A stretch of 64,000 nt of DNA, from the NCBI GenBank assembly GCA_002298915.1, contig DBML01000009.1, positions 1-64,000 of the forward strand, given 5' to 3'. Source of the stretch: Clostridium sp. UBA699. GTDB taxonomy: Bacteria > Bacillota > Clostridia > Clostridiales > Clostridiaceae. A model generated the notes under the pieces. It was not told the DNA's origin and did not search any database. It saw only the letters and a list, made by a program, of their open reading frames with translations. Shown piece by piece: positions 25,648 through 34,374 of this stretch (position 1 is the first letter of the stretch; the number at the start of each line of letters is the position of its first letter). The position numbers and the translations under genes are program-made.

Positions 25648-25658
25648 TTCCATAACGG

Positions 25659-26246
25659 CTACTCACCGAACACTTCCGTCACGAGTTTCCTGAGTTCCTG
25701 CCAGGCCGGGTACTGATGAAGGTCGCTTGTGACCTCCAGTACGGCCTTGTAGTACCAGGCATGCTCATTGCTGTCCTTCTGGTTGAAGCGCAGCCACACC
25801 TCGTTCCCCACAGCCTTGTGGTCCTTGTATATGGCCCTCATGTTGGAAAGCTTGTCCCCCAGCGTCAGTATCTTGACTTCCCTGGACGGGGAGTACATCA
25901 GGTGGTCAATGGTCTCCTGCTTCCTTATCCTCCAGGTCTCCTCCTTTGACTCGCCTTCCCTCTTGTTCTCGGTCTCTGCGGCTACAAGTCCTGCGACAAA
26001 GCAGCCGAACTTCTCATTCACCTCTTCGATTGTTACATAGGTGTCCTCCACCACATCGTGCAGCACGGCAGCAGCTATGACCCTCTCGTCCTCGGTGATC
26101 GCTGCGACTATCGCTGCGGCTTCAAGAGGATGGAGTATATACGGTATTTTGGAACCTTTCCTCATGTAGCCGCTGTGCGCGTTAACCGCGAATACTATCG
26201 CTTCGTCAAGAATCGAAAGTCCCGGCCTTCCGTTTGCATTTTCCAT
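25659..26246 (-). CDS. MESH1-like small alarmone hydrolase / HD-domain protein
   Basis: A 195-residue stand-alone HD-domain protein resembling the hydrolase half of RelA/SpoT: YILHPLEAAAIVA, AAVLHDVVEDT (HD motif) and LGDKLSNMRAI, with no synthetase or TGS domain. The expected reaction is Mn-dependent removal of the 3' pyrophosphate of (p)ppGpp. Some single-domain relatives hydrolyse other nucleotides, so the substrate is inference. GGGGGCG precedes the ATG. The gene follows the inositol monophosphatase by 12 nt and is probably co-transcribed. Confidence 0.85.
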   Translation of the reverse strand: MENANGRPGLSILDEAIVFAVNAHSGYMRKGSKIPYILHPLEAAAIVAAITEDERVIAAAVLHDVVEDTYVTIEEVNEKFGCFVAGLVAAETENKREGESKEETWRIRKQETIDHLMYSPSREVKILTLGDKLSNMRAIYKDHKAVGNEVWLRFNQKDSNEHAWYYKAVLEVTSDLHQYPAWQELRKLVTEVFGE

Positions 26247-26258
26247 AATAATCGCCCC

Positions 26259-27020
26259 CTACCCTTTGATGGCTGAAAGGAATTCCTCATGAATCTCTCC
26301 GTTGTCTGCCACGATGTCCACAAGCCTGCTGAGCCTAAGCTCTTCCCCGGAATAGCCGCTCACCTTGCCGCCGGCTTCCTGCACCAGGAGCATCCCTGCT
26401 GCTACATCCCACGGCTTAAGCAGCCGTTCGAAGAAGCCCTCGACCCTTCCGCAAGCCACGTATGCCAGGTCGAGCGCAGCGGCCCCCGTCCTCCTTATGT
26501 CGCCGCAGCTGTTGTACAGCCTGAATATCTCCCCGAATACCTGGTCCGTCATCTCCTTGTAGTAGCTGGCGGTACCCACCATTATGAGTGACTGGCTGAG
26601 CTTCCTGCCGCCGCTCACATGGATCCTTTCCCCGTTGAGAAATGCCCCGCTTCCGGCCACGGCATGGAATGTCTCTCCGCTGAAGGGGTTGTATATCAAT
26701 CCGAAAGCCAGCTTTTCCCCGTCATGGAGCGCAAGTGATACAGCGCTGTGGTTGAAGGCATGCACCAGGTTTGTGGTGCCGTCTATCGGGTCAAGTATCC
26801 AGAAAGGCCTCGTCATGTCCGTATCGTTCTCCTTCTCCTCAGCCATGACCTGTATGCCTGGATGAAGCCTCTCAAGCTCACCGATCAGGTAATCCTGCAC
26901 GCTCAAGTCTATCTGCGTAACGAAGTCTGCAGGCCCCTTCTCCTTAACGTTCAGAGAGCTCCTGTCCAATATAATATCCTTCGTGCTCTGCACCAGTTCT
27001 ATTATCTGCCTGTAATCCAT
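26259..27020 (-). CDS. Inositol monophosphatase family phosphatase
   Basis: Mg-dependent, lithium-sensitive sugar/inositol or nucleotide (PAP) phosphatase, 253 residues. Metal-site motifs are AEEKEND, WILDPIDGTTNLVH and, C-terminal, LKPWDVAAGMLLVQEAGG. The frame continues upstream to a TTG, but ATG 27020 (MDYRQIIELV) has GGAGG at good spacing and is used. It heads a probable pair with the MESH1-like gene. The physiological substrate in bacteria of this type is not established. Confidence 0.88.
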   Translation of the reverse strand: MDYRQIIELVQSTKDIILDRSSLNVKEKGPADFVTQIDLSVQDYLIGELERLHPGIQVMAEEKENDTDMTRPFWILDPIDGTTNLVHAFNHSAVSLALHDGEKLAFGLIYNPFSGETFHAVAGSGAFLNGERIHVSGGRKLSQSLIMVGTASYYKEMTDQVFGEIFRLYNSCGDIRRTGAAALDLAYVACGRVEGFFERLLKPWDVAAGMLLVQEAGGKVSGYSGEELRLSRLVDIVADNGEIHEEFLSAIKG

Positions 27021-27106
27021 GCTTATATCCTCCAAACTTAATTATGCTCCGGAATCCATGATTCAAGGTTTCAGCGTCTTGATTGGTAACCATCTTAAAT
27101 ATTATA

Positions 27107-27125
27107 TTCGCGATTTTATCGCGAA
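27107..27125. repeat. Perfect hairpin between helicase and phosphatase genes
   Basis: TTCGCGAT - 3 nt - ATCGCGAA, a perfect 8-bp stem. It lies past the helicase stop but is not followed by a real T-run on either strand, so it is either a weak terminator or an operator-like element for the downstream unit. Confidence 0.45.
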
Positions 27126-27146
27126 ATACCTTTGGCTTAAACAAAT

Positions 27147-29084
27147 TTATGTTACTTTTTCCTGGATGAGTTCTTTTATGAATTGAGATTCACCCATGGC
27201 CTCCGGCCACAAAAGCCACAGGCTGTCTGCTGCCCTCGTAACAGCTACGTAAAATATCCTCCGCTCCTCCTCGATGTCAGCAAAGCTGTTCCTGTGAGGC
27301 ATGTTGCCCTCGCTGCAGTTTATGACCAGCACGTTCTTGTATTCCAGCCCCTTGACACCGTGAATCGTGCTCAGGACTACGCCTGCTTGTTCCTCGGCAG
27401 ACCTTTCAATTTCAAGGCTGTACCTGTCGGCGAAATCCAGGAACTCCCTCATGCTCCCGAAGCCGGAAGCCAGGGCTTCGAACTCCTCAAGCGCCGGCTT
27501 CAGGCCTTCATTTTTCTCAAGGTATTCGGCGTAGCCCAGCTTCTTCAGCACAAACGCAACAGCTTTGCCGGGCTTCATGCCGGGCAGGCGTCGTACCTGT
27601 CCCTCAAACTTCAGGATCTCCCTGGCCTGGTAAAGGCTGATGCACCTCTGCTCCGACAAAAGCCTGAACACGTTCCTTTCGTCGGGCCAGCCCTTGACCT
27701 TTTCCGTCAGAGCCCTTCCAAGGAACCTGTTGGGCCTGTTTGCAACCCTTATGAAACTCTCCCTGTCGAAGGGGTCGGCCCCAAGCCTGAAGTATGCCAA
27801 CATGTCCCTGCAGAGCTCCTCCTCCAGGAAGTTGTAAGCTTTTTCCATGGTCCTGAACCTGATACCCTTCCTCAGGAGAGTTGCAGTGAGCAGCCCGCAT
27901 TCCCTGTTGGTCCTGTACAGGATAGCCGAATCAGCGGTTTGCAGTCCTGACAGTATTTCTGCTGCTTTTTCCGACTGGTCCATGGCGTCCCTGCAGGGCA
28001 TCAGGTTTATGGAACCCTTTTCCTCCCTTACTGCGCGCATCTCCTTTTCGTTCCTTAAGACGTTGAACCCTATCAGCCTTTTCGCGGAGCCTATTATGCC
28101 GGCCATGCTTCGGTAGTTCCTGTTAAGGAAATACTTCCTTCCTCCCTCGAAATGGCTGCTGAAATCAACCATGCAGTCAGGCCTTGACCCCCTGAACCCG
28201 TAGATGCACTGGTCTTCGTCACCCACTGCGAATATCCTGCTCGACGGCTCGAAAAGCTTGAGCAGGAGGATCTGCTGGCTGTCGCAGTCCTGGAACTCGT
28301 CCACAAGTATGTCTGTGAACAGTTTTCTGTAGCGGCTGAGCAGAGCCTCATCCTCTCGGAAAAGCTTTATGCACTCAAGTATTATATCGTCAAAATCCAG
28401 CTTCCCCTTTCCATCCTTGAGCTTCTCGTATGCTGAAAGGCATTCCCTGAATATGCCGGAGTCCGTCCGCGGCTCGAAGGGCACCCCCGCAAGCCTGCTG
28501 TTCTTGAATCCAGAGATATCGTTCAGTACGCCCGTGACCTTATCCTCCGTGACGACATCCGTGTAGCGGCAAAGCACCCTCCGGACAGCCTCGTTTGCAT
28601 CAGCTTCGCTTATCATGCTGAGCTTTCCCCTTCTCCTCTCCAGGATGCGGTAGAAAAGGGAATGGAAAGTCCCGAAGAAGGGCCCGCTGCTCTTGCCTGA
28701 AACACCCCTGTACCTTTCCTCCATACCCTTTGCCGCCATCCTGGTGAAGGTTATGACCACTATGTTCTCCGGCCTGACTGAATCGCGGGTGAGGATTTCC
28801 GGGACACTGCAGAAGCTGTCGTCCTTGCTGTCCAGGAATCCCCTCAGCTCGGCCAAGTCTCCCGCCTTAAGGTTGCTGGGCACCGCTTCGCTGCCGTAGG
28901 TCGCCCCAAAGGTGCTCAGGTAAAGCACCCTGCTGATTATGACCTGGGTTTTCCCTGCGCCAGGGCATGCCGCCACCAGCACCTTGTCCCTTTCCGAAAG
29001 CACTGCCGACAGCTGCTCGTCGTTCAGCCTGCCGAAGCATCGCTCTATAATCCTGTCCCTGAGCTCCCTGAATTCATCGTTCAT
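27147..29084 (-). CDS. UvrD/Rep-like ATP-dependent DNA helicase
   Basis: Superfamily 1A 3'-5' helicase of 645 residues, shorter than PcrA/UvrD (about 720). Motifs in order: Q-motif LNDEQLSAV, Walker A CPGAGKTQ (about 40-47), motif II in LVDEFQDCDSQQ, motif III GDEDQCIYGFRGS, STIHGVKGLEYKNVLVINC, and motif VI VAVTRAADSLWL. ATG 29084 is chosen since GGAGGTGTG lies just upstream; the frame goes on to 29102. It stands alone. Its exact repair or restart role is unknown. Confidence 0.9.
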   Translation of the reverse strand: MNDEFRELRDRIIERCFGRLNDEQLSAVLSERDKVLVAACPGAGKTQVIISRVLYLSTFGATYGSEAVPSNLKAGDLAELRGFLDSKDDSFCSVPEILTRDSVRPENIVVITFTRMAAKGMEERYRGVSGKSSGPFFGTFHSLFYRILERRRGKLSMISEADANEAVRRVLCRYTDVVTEDKVTGVLNDISGFKNSRLAGVPFEPRTDSGIFRECLSAYEKLKDGKGKLDFDDIILECIKLFREDEALLSRYRKLFTDILVDEFQDCDSQQILLLKLFEPSSRIFAVGDEDQCIYGFRGSRPDCMVDFSSHFEGGRKYFLNRNYRSMAGIIGSAKRLIGFNVLRNEKEMRAVREEKGSINLMPCRDAMDQSEKAAEILSGLQTADSAILYRTNRECGLLTATLLRKGIRFRTMEKAYNFLEEELCRDMLAYFRLGADPFDRESFIRVANRPNRFLGRALTEKVKGWPDERNVFRLLSEQRCISLYQAREILKFEGQVRRLPGMKPGKAVAFVLKKLGYAEYLEKNEGLKPALEEFEALASGFGSMREFLDFADRYSLEIERSAEEQAGVVLSTIHGVKGLEYKNVLVINCSEGNMPHRNSFADIEEERRIFYVAVTRAADSLWLLWPEAMGESQFIKELIQEKVT

Positions 29085-29163
29085 ATACACACACCTCCGC
29101 AATTGAGCTTATTGCTGTATTATGCCCTAAGCCGACTCAAGTATGACAACAAATTCACATTCC

Positions 29164-29192
29164 TTGAAATATTTTGCTCTCCGTATTAAAAT
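29164..29192 (+). promoter_or_regulatory. Putative pncB promoter
   Basis: -35 TTGAAA (29164-29169), 17-bp spacer, -10 TAAAAT (29187-29192). Confidence 0.55.
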
Positions 29193-29244
29193 ATACTTTG
29201 AGCGCAATTATAAAAATTTCGTCTATTAATAGGAGATATTGCAT

Positions 29245-30732
29245 ATGGAGCATACGAATAGGAACTTCAGCATCAAAAACGGGAGAAACCTGACCATGCT
29301 GGTTGATTTTTACGAACTGACCATGGGGAACGGGTACCTCGAGAACGGGGCCAAGGACCAGATAGCTTACTTCGACATGTTCTTCAGAAGGGTTCCTGAC
29401 GGCGGCGGTTTCTGTGTAATGGCAGGCGTGCAGCAGGTAATAGAATACCTCTCGGAGCTCAGCTTCACGGAAGAGGACATTGATTACCTTAGGGGCAAGA
29501 ACCTGTTTTCAGAGAAATTCCTTGAATACCTCAGGGATTTCAAGTTCGCCTGCGACGTCTGGGCCATACCGGAGGGGACTCCGATTTTCCCTCATGAGCC
29601 GCTTCTCACAGTTAGGGGGCCTGTCATACAGGCTCAGTTCATAGAGACAATGATACTGCTGACAATAAACCATCAGACCCTAATCGCAACCAAGGCCAAC
29701 AGGATATGCAGGGCTGCAGGCGGCAGGCCGGTGATGGAATTCGGCAGCCGCAGGGCCCACAGCTACGATGCAGCTATATACGGCGCAAGGGCCGCGATAA
29801 TCGGCGGCTGCAGCTCCACTGCCTGCACGATCGCCGAGGAGATGTTCGGCATGCCAGCGGTGGGCACCATGGCGCACAGCTGGGTTCAACTTCATGATTC
29901 GGAGTACGAGGCGTTCAAGGCATGGGCCGAGATCAACCCGAACGACTGCACCCTGCTCGTGGATACATACAACACCATAAAATCAGGCATACCGAACGCG
30001 ATAAAGGTTTTCGACGAGGTTCTCAAACCGAAGGGGATAAGGCCGAAGGGTGTCAGGATAGACAGCGGAGACATAACCTACCTCACGAAAAAATGCAGGG
30101 AGATGCTTGACGCCGCTGGCTACAGCGACGTAGGAATAGTCATATCGAACTCCCTCGACGAGTTCATAATCAGGGACGTACTCTCCCAGGGCGCCGTCAT
30201 AGACAGCCTTGGAGTCGGCGAGAGGCTGATAACCTCAAAATCCGAGCCTGTTTTCGGGGGGGTCTACAAGCTATGCGCCGTTGAGGACAAAAGCGGAGAG
30301 CTTGTGCCGAAGATAAAGATAAGCGACAACGAGGAGAAGATAACGAACCCCGGCTTCAAGAAGATTTACAGGATATACGAAAGCGGCACCGACATGGCTG
30401 CCGCAGACCTGATAACCCTGCACGACGAGGTCATCGACGAATCAAAGCCTCTCGAGATCTTCGACCCTGTCTACACCTGGAAGAAGAAGAAGCTAAAGAA
30501 CTACTACATCAAGGAGCTCATGGTCCAGATCTTCGACAAAGGAAGGTGCGTCTACAGAAGCCCCGACGTCATGGAGATAAGGCAGTACACGAAGGATCAG
30601 GTTGCCAAGCTTTGGCCTGAGGTTCTCAGGTTCGAAAGCCCGCACAACTACTACGTTGACCTCTCCACCCACCTCTGGAAGCTGAAGCACGAGCTTATAC
30701 AGAAGTTCTCTGACGAATACGAAGAAAAATAA
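29245..30732 (+). CDS. pncB: Nicotinate phosphoribosyltransferase
   Basis: Forms nicotinate mononucleotide from nicotinic acid and PRPP (Preiss-Handler salvage of NAD). It has 495 residues. Family motifs are LTMLVDFYELTMGNGY near the N terminus, EFGSRRAHSYDAAIYGARAA (about 170), FGMPAVGTMAHSWV, DTYNT and RIDSGDITYLTK. ATG 29245 has AGGAG at 9 nt; a TTG two codons upstream is less likely. It is monocistronic, with a strong terminator at 30742. Its presence implies uptake or recycling of niacin. Confidence 0.95.
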   Translation: MEHTNRNFSIKNGRNLTMLVDFYELTMGNGYLENGAKDQIAYFDMFFRRVPDGGGFCVMAGVQQVIEYLSELSFTEEDIDYLRGKNLFSEKFLEYLRDFKFACDVWAIPEGTPIFPHEPLLTVRGPVIQAQFIETMILLTINHQTLIATKANRICRAAGGRPVMEFGSRRAHSYDAAIYGARAAIIGGCSSTACTIAEEMFGMPAVGTMAHSWVQLHDSEYEAFKAWAEINPNDCTLLVDTYNTIKSGIPNAIKVFDEVLKPKGIRPKGVRIDSGDITYLTKKCREMLDAAGYSDVGIVISNSLDEFIIRDVLSQGAVIDSLGVGERLITSKSEPVFGGVYKLCAVEDKSGELVPKIKISDNEEKITNPGFKKIYRIYESGTDMAAADLITLHDEVIDESKPLEIFDPVYTWKKKKLKNYYIKELMVQIFDKGRCVYRSPDVMEIRQYTKDQVAKLWPEVLRFESPHNYYVDLSTHLWKLKHELIQKFSDEYEEK

Positions 30733-30741
30733 ACGGCATGC

Positions 30742-30771
30742 AAAAAGGCGGGTGAGCACCCGCCTTTTTTT
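30742..30771. terminator. Intrinsic terminator of pncB
   Basis: AAAAAGGCGGGT - GAGC - ACCCGCC followed by seven T residues. The A-run on the other side makes it usable on both strands. The convergent small gene ends within its T-run. Confidence 0.9.
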
Positions 30772-30964
30772 AATATAAACTATTAATGAACTCTTTTTCA
30801 CCTTCAAATGCGAAGGCATCGTACTCCTGATATGCGTTTGCCTTTGGTTCAGCAAAAGGAGTGAATGGACATCTTCCTCCAGTTTCCTTGTAATTGTACA
30901 GAGGACAATCTCTGTAGCATTCAACGTCATTATCAAAAGTAGACAAAAATGGACAATCCGGCAT
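30770..30964 (-). CDS. Small cysteine-containing protein
   Basis: A 64-residue protein with MPDCPFLS near the start, then CYRDCPLYN and GRCPF: four Cys, each followed by or near Pro or aromatic residues, in a pattern suited to metal or Fe-S binding. AGAGGGG precedes the ATG. I do not recognise a named family, although short CPF...CYxxCP proteins of this look occur in Clostridia. No signal peptide or membrane segment is present. The stop codon overlaps the pncB terminator T-run. Function unknown. Confidence 0.7.
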   Translation of the reverse strand: MPDCPFLSTFDNDVECYRDCPLYNYKETGGRCPFTPFAEPKANAYQEYDAFAFEGEKEFINSLY

Positions 30965-31061
30965 ATTCTGAACCCCTCTCTTATGTACGTAATATATTTA
31001 AAAACCATTATACTACATAATAAGGAAAAAATGAATAGAATAAGCAAAATCATTTTAATTT

Positions 31062-31706
31062 TCAGTTATTTGCACCATCTTTCAAAAACTTCCACTCCAG
31101 GGAGTCCCCGGATTTGAGCTTGTACACCCCGGAGCTCACGCCAGGTTTTTCACCGTTCACGTAGAAGCACCAGCCGCTCAGCGGTCCTTGGGACTTTTCG
31201 GATATTCCCATTATCCTTGAAAAGTATATGCTCTCGCCGCTTCCGGAAGCCCTGTAGTCCCCGTTAAGAGCCTTCATGGTCGCATCAGCCGCAGTGTCCC
31301 CTTCGGAGATCTCCACAGACATCGATGCAAGGCATTTTCCGCTTACAGTGTCGTACACCGCAAAGGTGATCGACGGCTTCTTCTCTGGCTGAGCTTGTTC
31401 TGTGCTGCTGGAAGCATTGGAGCCTGTGCTAGCGTTTGCTGCTTCCTTTGCTGCGGAAGCCGAGGTTGAACCGGCTGCCTTAGCGGTGCTGCTGCTCGTT
31501 GTCTGCTGAGCGTCAGCTTGGCTGCCGGCAGGTGCCGCATCAGAAACCTGATCTTTGGTTTCCGATGCGGTTTCCGCCTTCTCGGCAGCTTGAACCGCTT
31601 TCTGCGGAACTGCTGCCGCCTTTTCCTGAATCCCCTTCACAAGGAATATCAAGCCCGCGCATATCATTATCATCAACAGCGACGGGATAAGCTTTCTTTT
31701 CATCAT
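31062..31706 (-). CDS. Membrane-anchored DUF4430 (transcobalamin C-terminal-like) protein
   Basis: A 214-residue protein with an N-terminal membrane segment (about 7-24, no lipobox since Ile precedes the Cys), an Ala/Ser/Thr-rich extended linker (30-110), and a DUF4430 domain (about 113-211). That domain has GDTAADATMKAL, SRIMGISE, GWCFYVNGEKPGVSSGVYKLKSGDSLEW, the pattern of the beta domain of transcobalamin and intrinsic factor. It is the last gene of the cobalamin-riboswitch operon, and its ATG overlaps the stop of the 880-residue protein. I infer an external cobalamin-contacting partner of the larger protein or of the ECF transporter. There is no direct evidence for ligand binding. Confidence 0.85.
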   Translation of the reverse strand: MMKRKLIPSLLMIMICAGLIFLVKGIQEKAAAVPQKAVQAAEKAETASETKDQVSDAAPAGSQADAQQTTSSSTAKAAGSTSASAAKEAANASTGSNASSSTEQAQPEKKPSITFAVYDTVSGKCLASMSVEISEGDTAADATMKALNGDYRASGSGESIYFSRIMGISEKSQGPLSGWCFYVNGEKPGVSSGVYKLKSGDSLEWKFLKDGANN

Positions 31707-34345
31707 CTGAAATTATCCTTCCTGCCAAGAAGAAGATAGACCGCTGCTCCAAGAACTCCCATTGCTACAAGCCCGCCACCGACCTTCATGAAGTTGTCGC
31801 TTGAGCTGCTTCCTGTATCCTGGGTCTGAGTGCCTGCCTGTCCTCCGGTTGTCGATGTGCCGCTTTCTTCGGCTGAAGGCTCCGTTGAAGCTGCTGGAGT
31901 TTCGGTTGAAGAAGCCGTCCCCTGATCTGTACCTGCGGAACCGGTTCCGCCTGAGGTTGAGCTTCCCGAGGATGAGCCGGCAGTGTCGCTAGAGCTGCCA
32001 CCTGCCTGCGCGCCCTGGTCAGCAGATGATGGCTGCTGAGGATCCGTGACTGTTGAAGGCTGCTCAGCCGGTGCGGGATATGCTTCAAGCTCTGTCGAAT
32101 CAATATCGGAAGAGTAGTAGTTGTATGCTTCTCCCGAATCCTTGGCTTCCTTAAGCGCGATCAGCGCCCTCAGGCATTCTTCAGTAGCTATGGCGTTGCC
32201 TTTGCCTTCAGCGCTGTGCCTGAACAGCCCAACGCCAGTCTTGAAGGAAAGCAGTGCCGAGACAAGGTCCCCGTTCGCTTTTGCGAAACTGACCGTTGTT
32301 CCATCGCTCAAAGTTGAAACCCCTTCAGGGTTCACGCCCACGGACAGGAGTCCGAGGATAACGAAAGCGTTGCTTTCGCTGCTTGTCCCGTAGAAGCCCT
32401 GGACGTAGCCGTAGTCGTTGACTTTTAAGGCAAGTGCTGCTACTGCTTTGTTTACAGCTTCTGCAACCTGCTGGTCTCCCATGTACGGGGAGAGTGCGCA
32501 TATTGCGGCTCCTGTCATGTCAGGGTCCATTGAGGCGGTCAGGCTCCAGCCTGTGCCGTCGGCCACCCTGAAGCTGAGCAGCTTGTCTGCAAGCAGCTGC
32601 CTGTTTATGCTGTAGTTGTCAGGGATGTTTGCGTAATCCATAGCGAGCAGGCCGTATATAACGTCTGACACCTGGAAGTCGTCTATGTTCCTTGTATACA
32701 GCGCTGAAACAAGGTCGCTTCCGGCAAAGCTGTAAGGGCTGTAGCCGTTTGCCGCCAATCCGAATATGAGCTTCTCGAGCTCTGTATTGCTGTAGCTGGT
32801 CACGCCGTTCTTGCTGATGTCCGTGTATGCCTGGCTCAGGTAGTCGCTGGCGCCGGCAAGCCCTAGCTTCTGCATGCTTACGTTAGCCCATGCATCGGAG
32901 TAGGTCTTTACAACCGGTGCGGTGGCGCTGATGGAGCCTTCGATGTCCTTGTCTACAAGGCTTGTGCTCTGGTCTACTGTGCTGTCGTAGCTTGAACCGC
33001 TGTAATCGAAGCTCGGGGCGTTTGTTCCGTCTATCGTGAATGTGCCCTCATCCATTACCACCGTCGAAAGGCTTCCGCTGTTGTAGCCGCTTATCTTGTA
33101 GGTGTGTGTGCCTGCGCTGAGGCCATTGGTGATTTCGATCTCACCGTTGCTGTCAGTAACGTAGTTCTTGGTTCCGTCGATGGTCACCAGCGCGTCCGCA
33201 ATGTTCTTAACCGCAGGCACTGGGTTCATCCAGTCGCTCCAGTCTGTGTAGCTGTACGAGAACTTCATGGTGAAGTCTGCGTTTACAGGCACAACTTGAG
33301 GAGTGAACGCAATCTTGTTAACATAAGGCACGTTGAAATCGGTGAAATAGAGCACAATCTCGTCGCCGCTGTCTGGAACGTAGTAGTCAATTCCTGCATC
33401 CGGGCTTACTATCACTGAACTGCTCTTTACGTAGTACATCCAGCCTGTGCCTGACTTTATGTCGTTCTCCTGCAGGCCACCGATAGCTGTTACGTATTCT
33501 CCGAACAATGTGGTTTTGGTGCTGTAGTCGACCCCCTTCTGGGCGAGGACGCTTTTGACAATGTCTAGGGCTGTTGCACCCTGTGCGGAGCCTTCAACCA
33601 TCGTGCCGCTTATTCCTTCCACCCTGACGTTGCAGGTAGGGTCGGCGATTACGAAGGTGAAGGTGTCTTCAACAACCCGAGGCATCTTCGACGCGTCGGT
33701 CTGGTAATCGCTTATCTTCAGGTAGTGTCTTCCGGCGCTAAGTCCGCTATCCATAACTATCTTGTTCTGGTCTAAAGTTACCTGGCTATCGTCTATCCAT
33801 GCCTTCATCGTAGGGGATGAAAGCGGTGTTACAACCATATCCCCCGTGCTCCAGTCCTTCTGTTCGTTGTTCAGGCTTATTGTCAGCCTTTTGTTTGGCG
33901 ATGTGGTTGAGTACTCAATCTTGTTGGCGGTTAGGGTGTCAGGTCCCGAATAGTAGACTATCAGCCTGTCCCCGTTCTGGAGCATGAGGTCGTTTATGCC
34001 CTCGTTAACTTCAGCATATGTACCGTTCCTGTAGATTGCCATCATCCAGTACTTGCTCCAGTTGACGGTATCGTTTGATATTCCGTTTATGGAGCTGATC
34101 ATGCCGTATGAGTCTGTTACGAAGCTGTTGTTCTCGTTGGCACTCTTAAGGACGTTGTTGAGAGCCGTTGAAGCGGATAGCGTTGTGGTTGCTCCAGATG
34201 CTATCATTCCGGTATTGCTTTCCACGCAAACCTCCACACGGGTTTTTCCTTCAGCGCGGACAGCTGTTCCGAACAGACCGGCCGCCTGTGCAAGAACAAA
34301 AGAAAATGCTACGAGCAATGATAAGATTCTTTTTTTTGTTCTCAA
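31703..34345 (-). CDS. Surface protein: DUF4430 domains + alpha-toroid, intrinsic-factor-like
   Basis: An 880-residue secreted, membrane-tethered protein. Regions: signal peptide 1-31; DUF4430-like domain 34-135 (STALNNVLKSA, GMISSINGISN, WMMAIYRNG, LQNGDRLIVYYSG); Ig-like 140-235; second DUF4430 domain 240-335 (ATALDIVKSVL, GWMYYVKSS, SGDEIVLYF); Ig-like 340-440; helical repeat region 480-735 resembling the terpene-cyclase/cobalamin-carrier alpha toroid (ELEKLIFGLAANGYSP, VIYGLLAMDYA, AICALSPY, AFVILGLLSVGVNP, CLRALIALKEA); Ser/Gly/Thr stalk 755-850; C-terminal TM 853-873 and positive tail. There is no LPxTG. TTG start with AAAGGAGGAG upstream. Fourth gene of the cobalamin-riboswitch operon. 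B12 capture is inferred. Confidence 0.85.
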   Translation of the reverse strand: MRTKKRILSLLVAFSFVLAQAAGLFGTAVRAEGKTRVEVCVESNTGMIASGATTTLSASTALNNVLKSANENNSFVTDSYGMISSINGISNDTVNWSKYWMMAIYRNGTYAEVNEGINDLMLQNGDRLIVYYSGPDTLTANKIEYSTTSPNKRLTISLNNEQKDWSTGDMVVTPLSSPTMKAWIDDSQVTLDQNKIVMDSGLSAGRHYLKISDYQTDASKMPRVVEDTFTFVIADPTCNVRVEGISGTMVEGSAQGATALDIVKSVLAQKGVDYSTKTTLFGEYVTAIGGLQENDIKSGTGWMYYVKSSSVIVSPDAGIDYYVPDSGDEIVLYFTDFNVPYVNKIAFTPQVVPVNADFTMKFSYSYTDWSDWMNPVPAVKNIADALVTIDGTKNYVTDSNGEIEITNGLSAGTHTYKISGYNSGSLSTVVMDEGTFTIDGTNAPSFDYSGSSYDSTVDQSTSLVDKDIEGSISATAPVVKTYSDAWANVSMQKLGLAGASDYLSQAYTDISKNGVTSYSNTELEKLIFGLAANGYSPYSFAGSDLVSALYTRNIDDFQVSDVIYGLLAMDYANIPDNYSINRQLLADKLLSFRVADGTGWSLTASMDPDMTGAAICALSPYMGDQQVAEAVNKAVAALALKVNDYGYVQGFYGTSSESNAFVILGLLSVGVNPEGVSTLSDGTTVSFAKANGDLVSALLSFKTGVGLFRHSAEGKGNAIATEECLRALIALKEAKDSGEAYNYYSSDIDSTELEAYPAPAEQPSTVTDPQQPSSADQGAQAGGSSSDTAGSSSGSSTSGGTGSAGTDQGTASSTETPAASTEPSAEESGTSTTGGQAGTQTQDTGSSSSDNFMKVGGGLVAMGVLGAAVYLLLGRKDNFR

Positions 34346-34374
34346 TAAATTCTCCTCCTTTATATAAAAAATCG

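Noticed and set aside
27183..27950. 255-codon plus-strand frame opposite the UvrD-like helicase
   Set aside because: Shadow of the helicase gene with no start signal.
30493..31053. 186-codon minus-strand frame spanning the small Cys gene and the end of pncB
   Set aside because: It runs antisense through pncB and its strong terminator. The 64-residue frame inside the region has the ribosome binding site instead.
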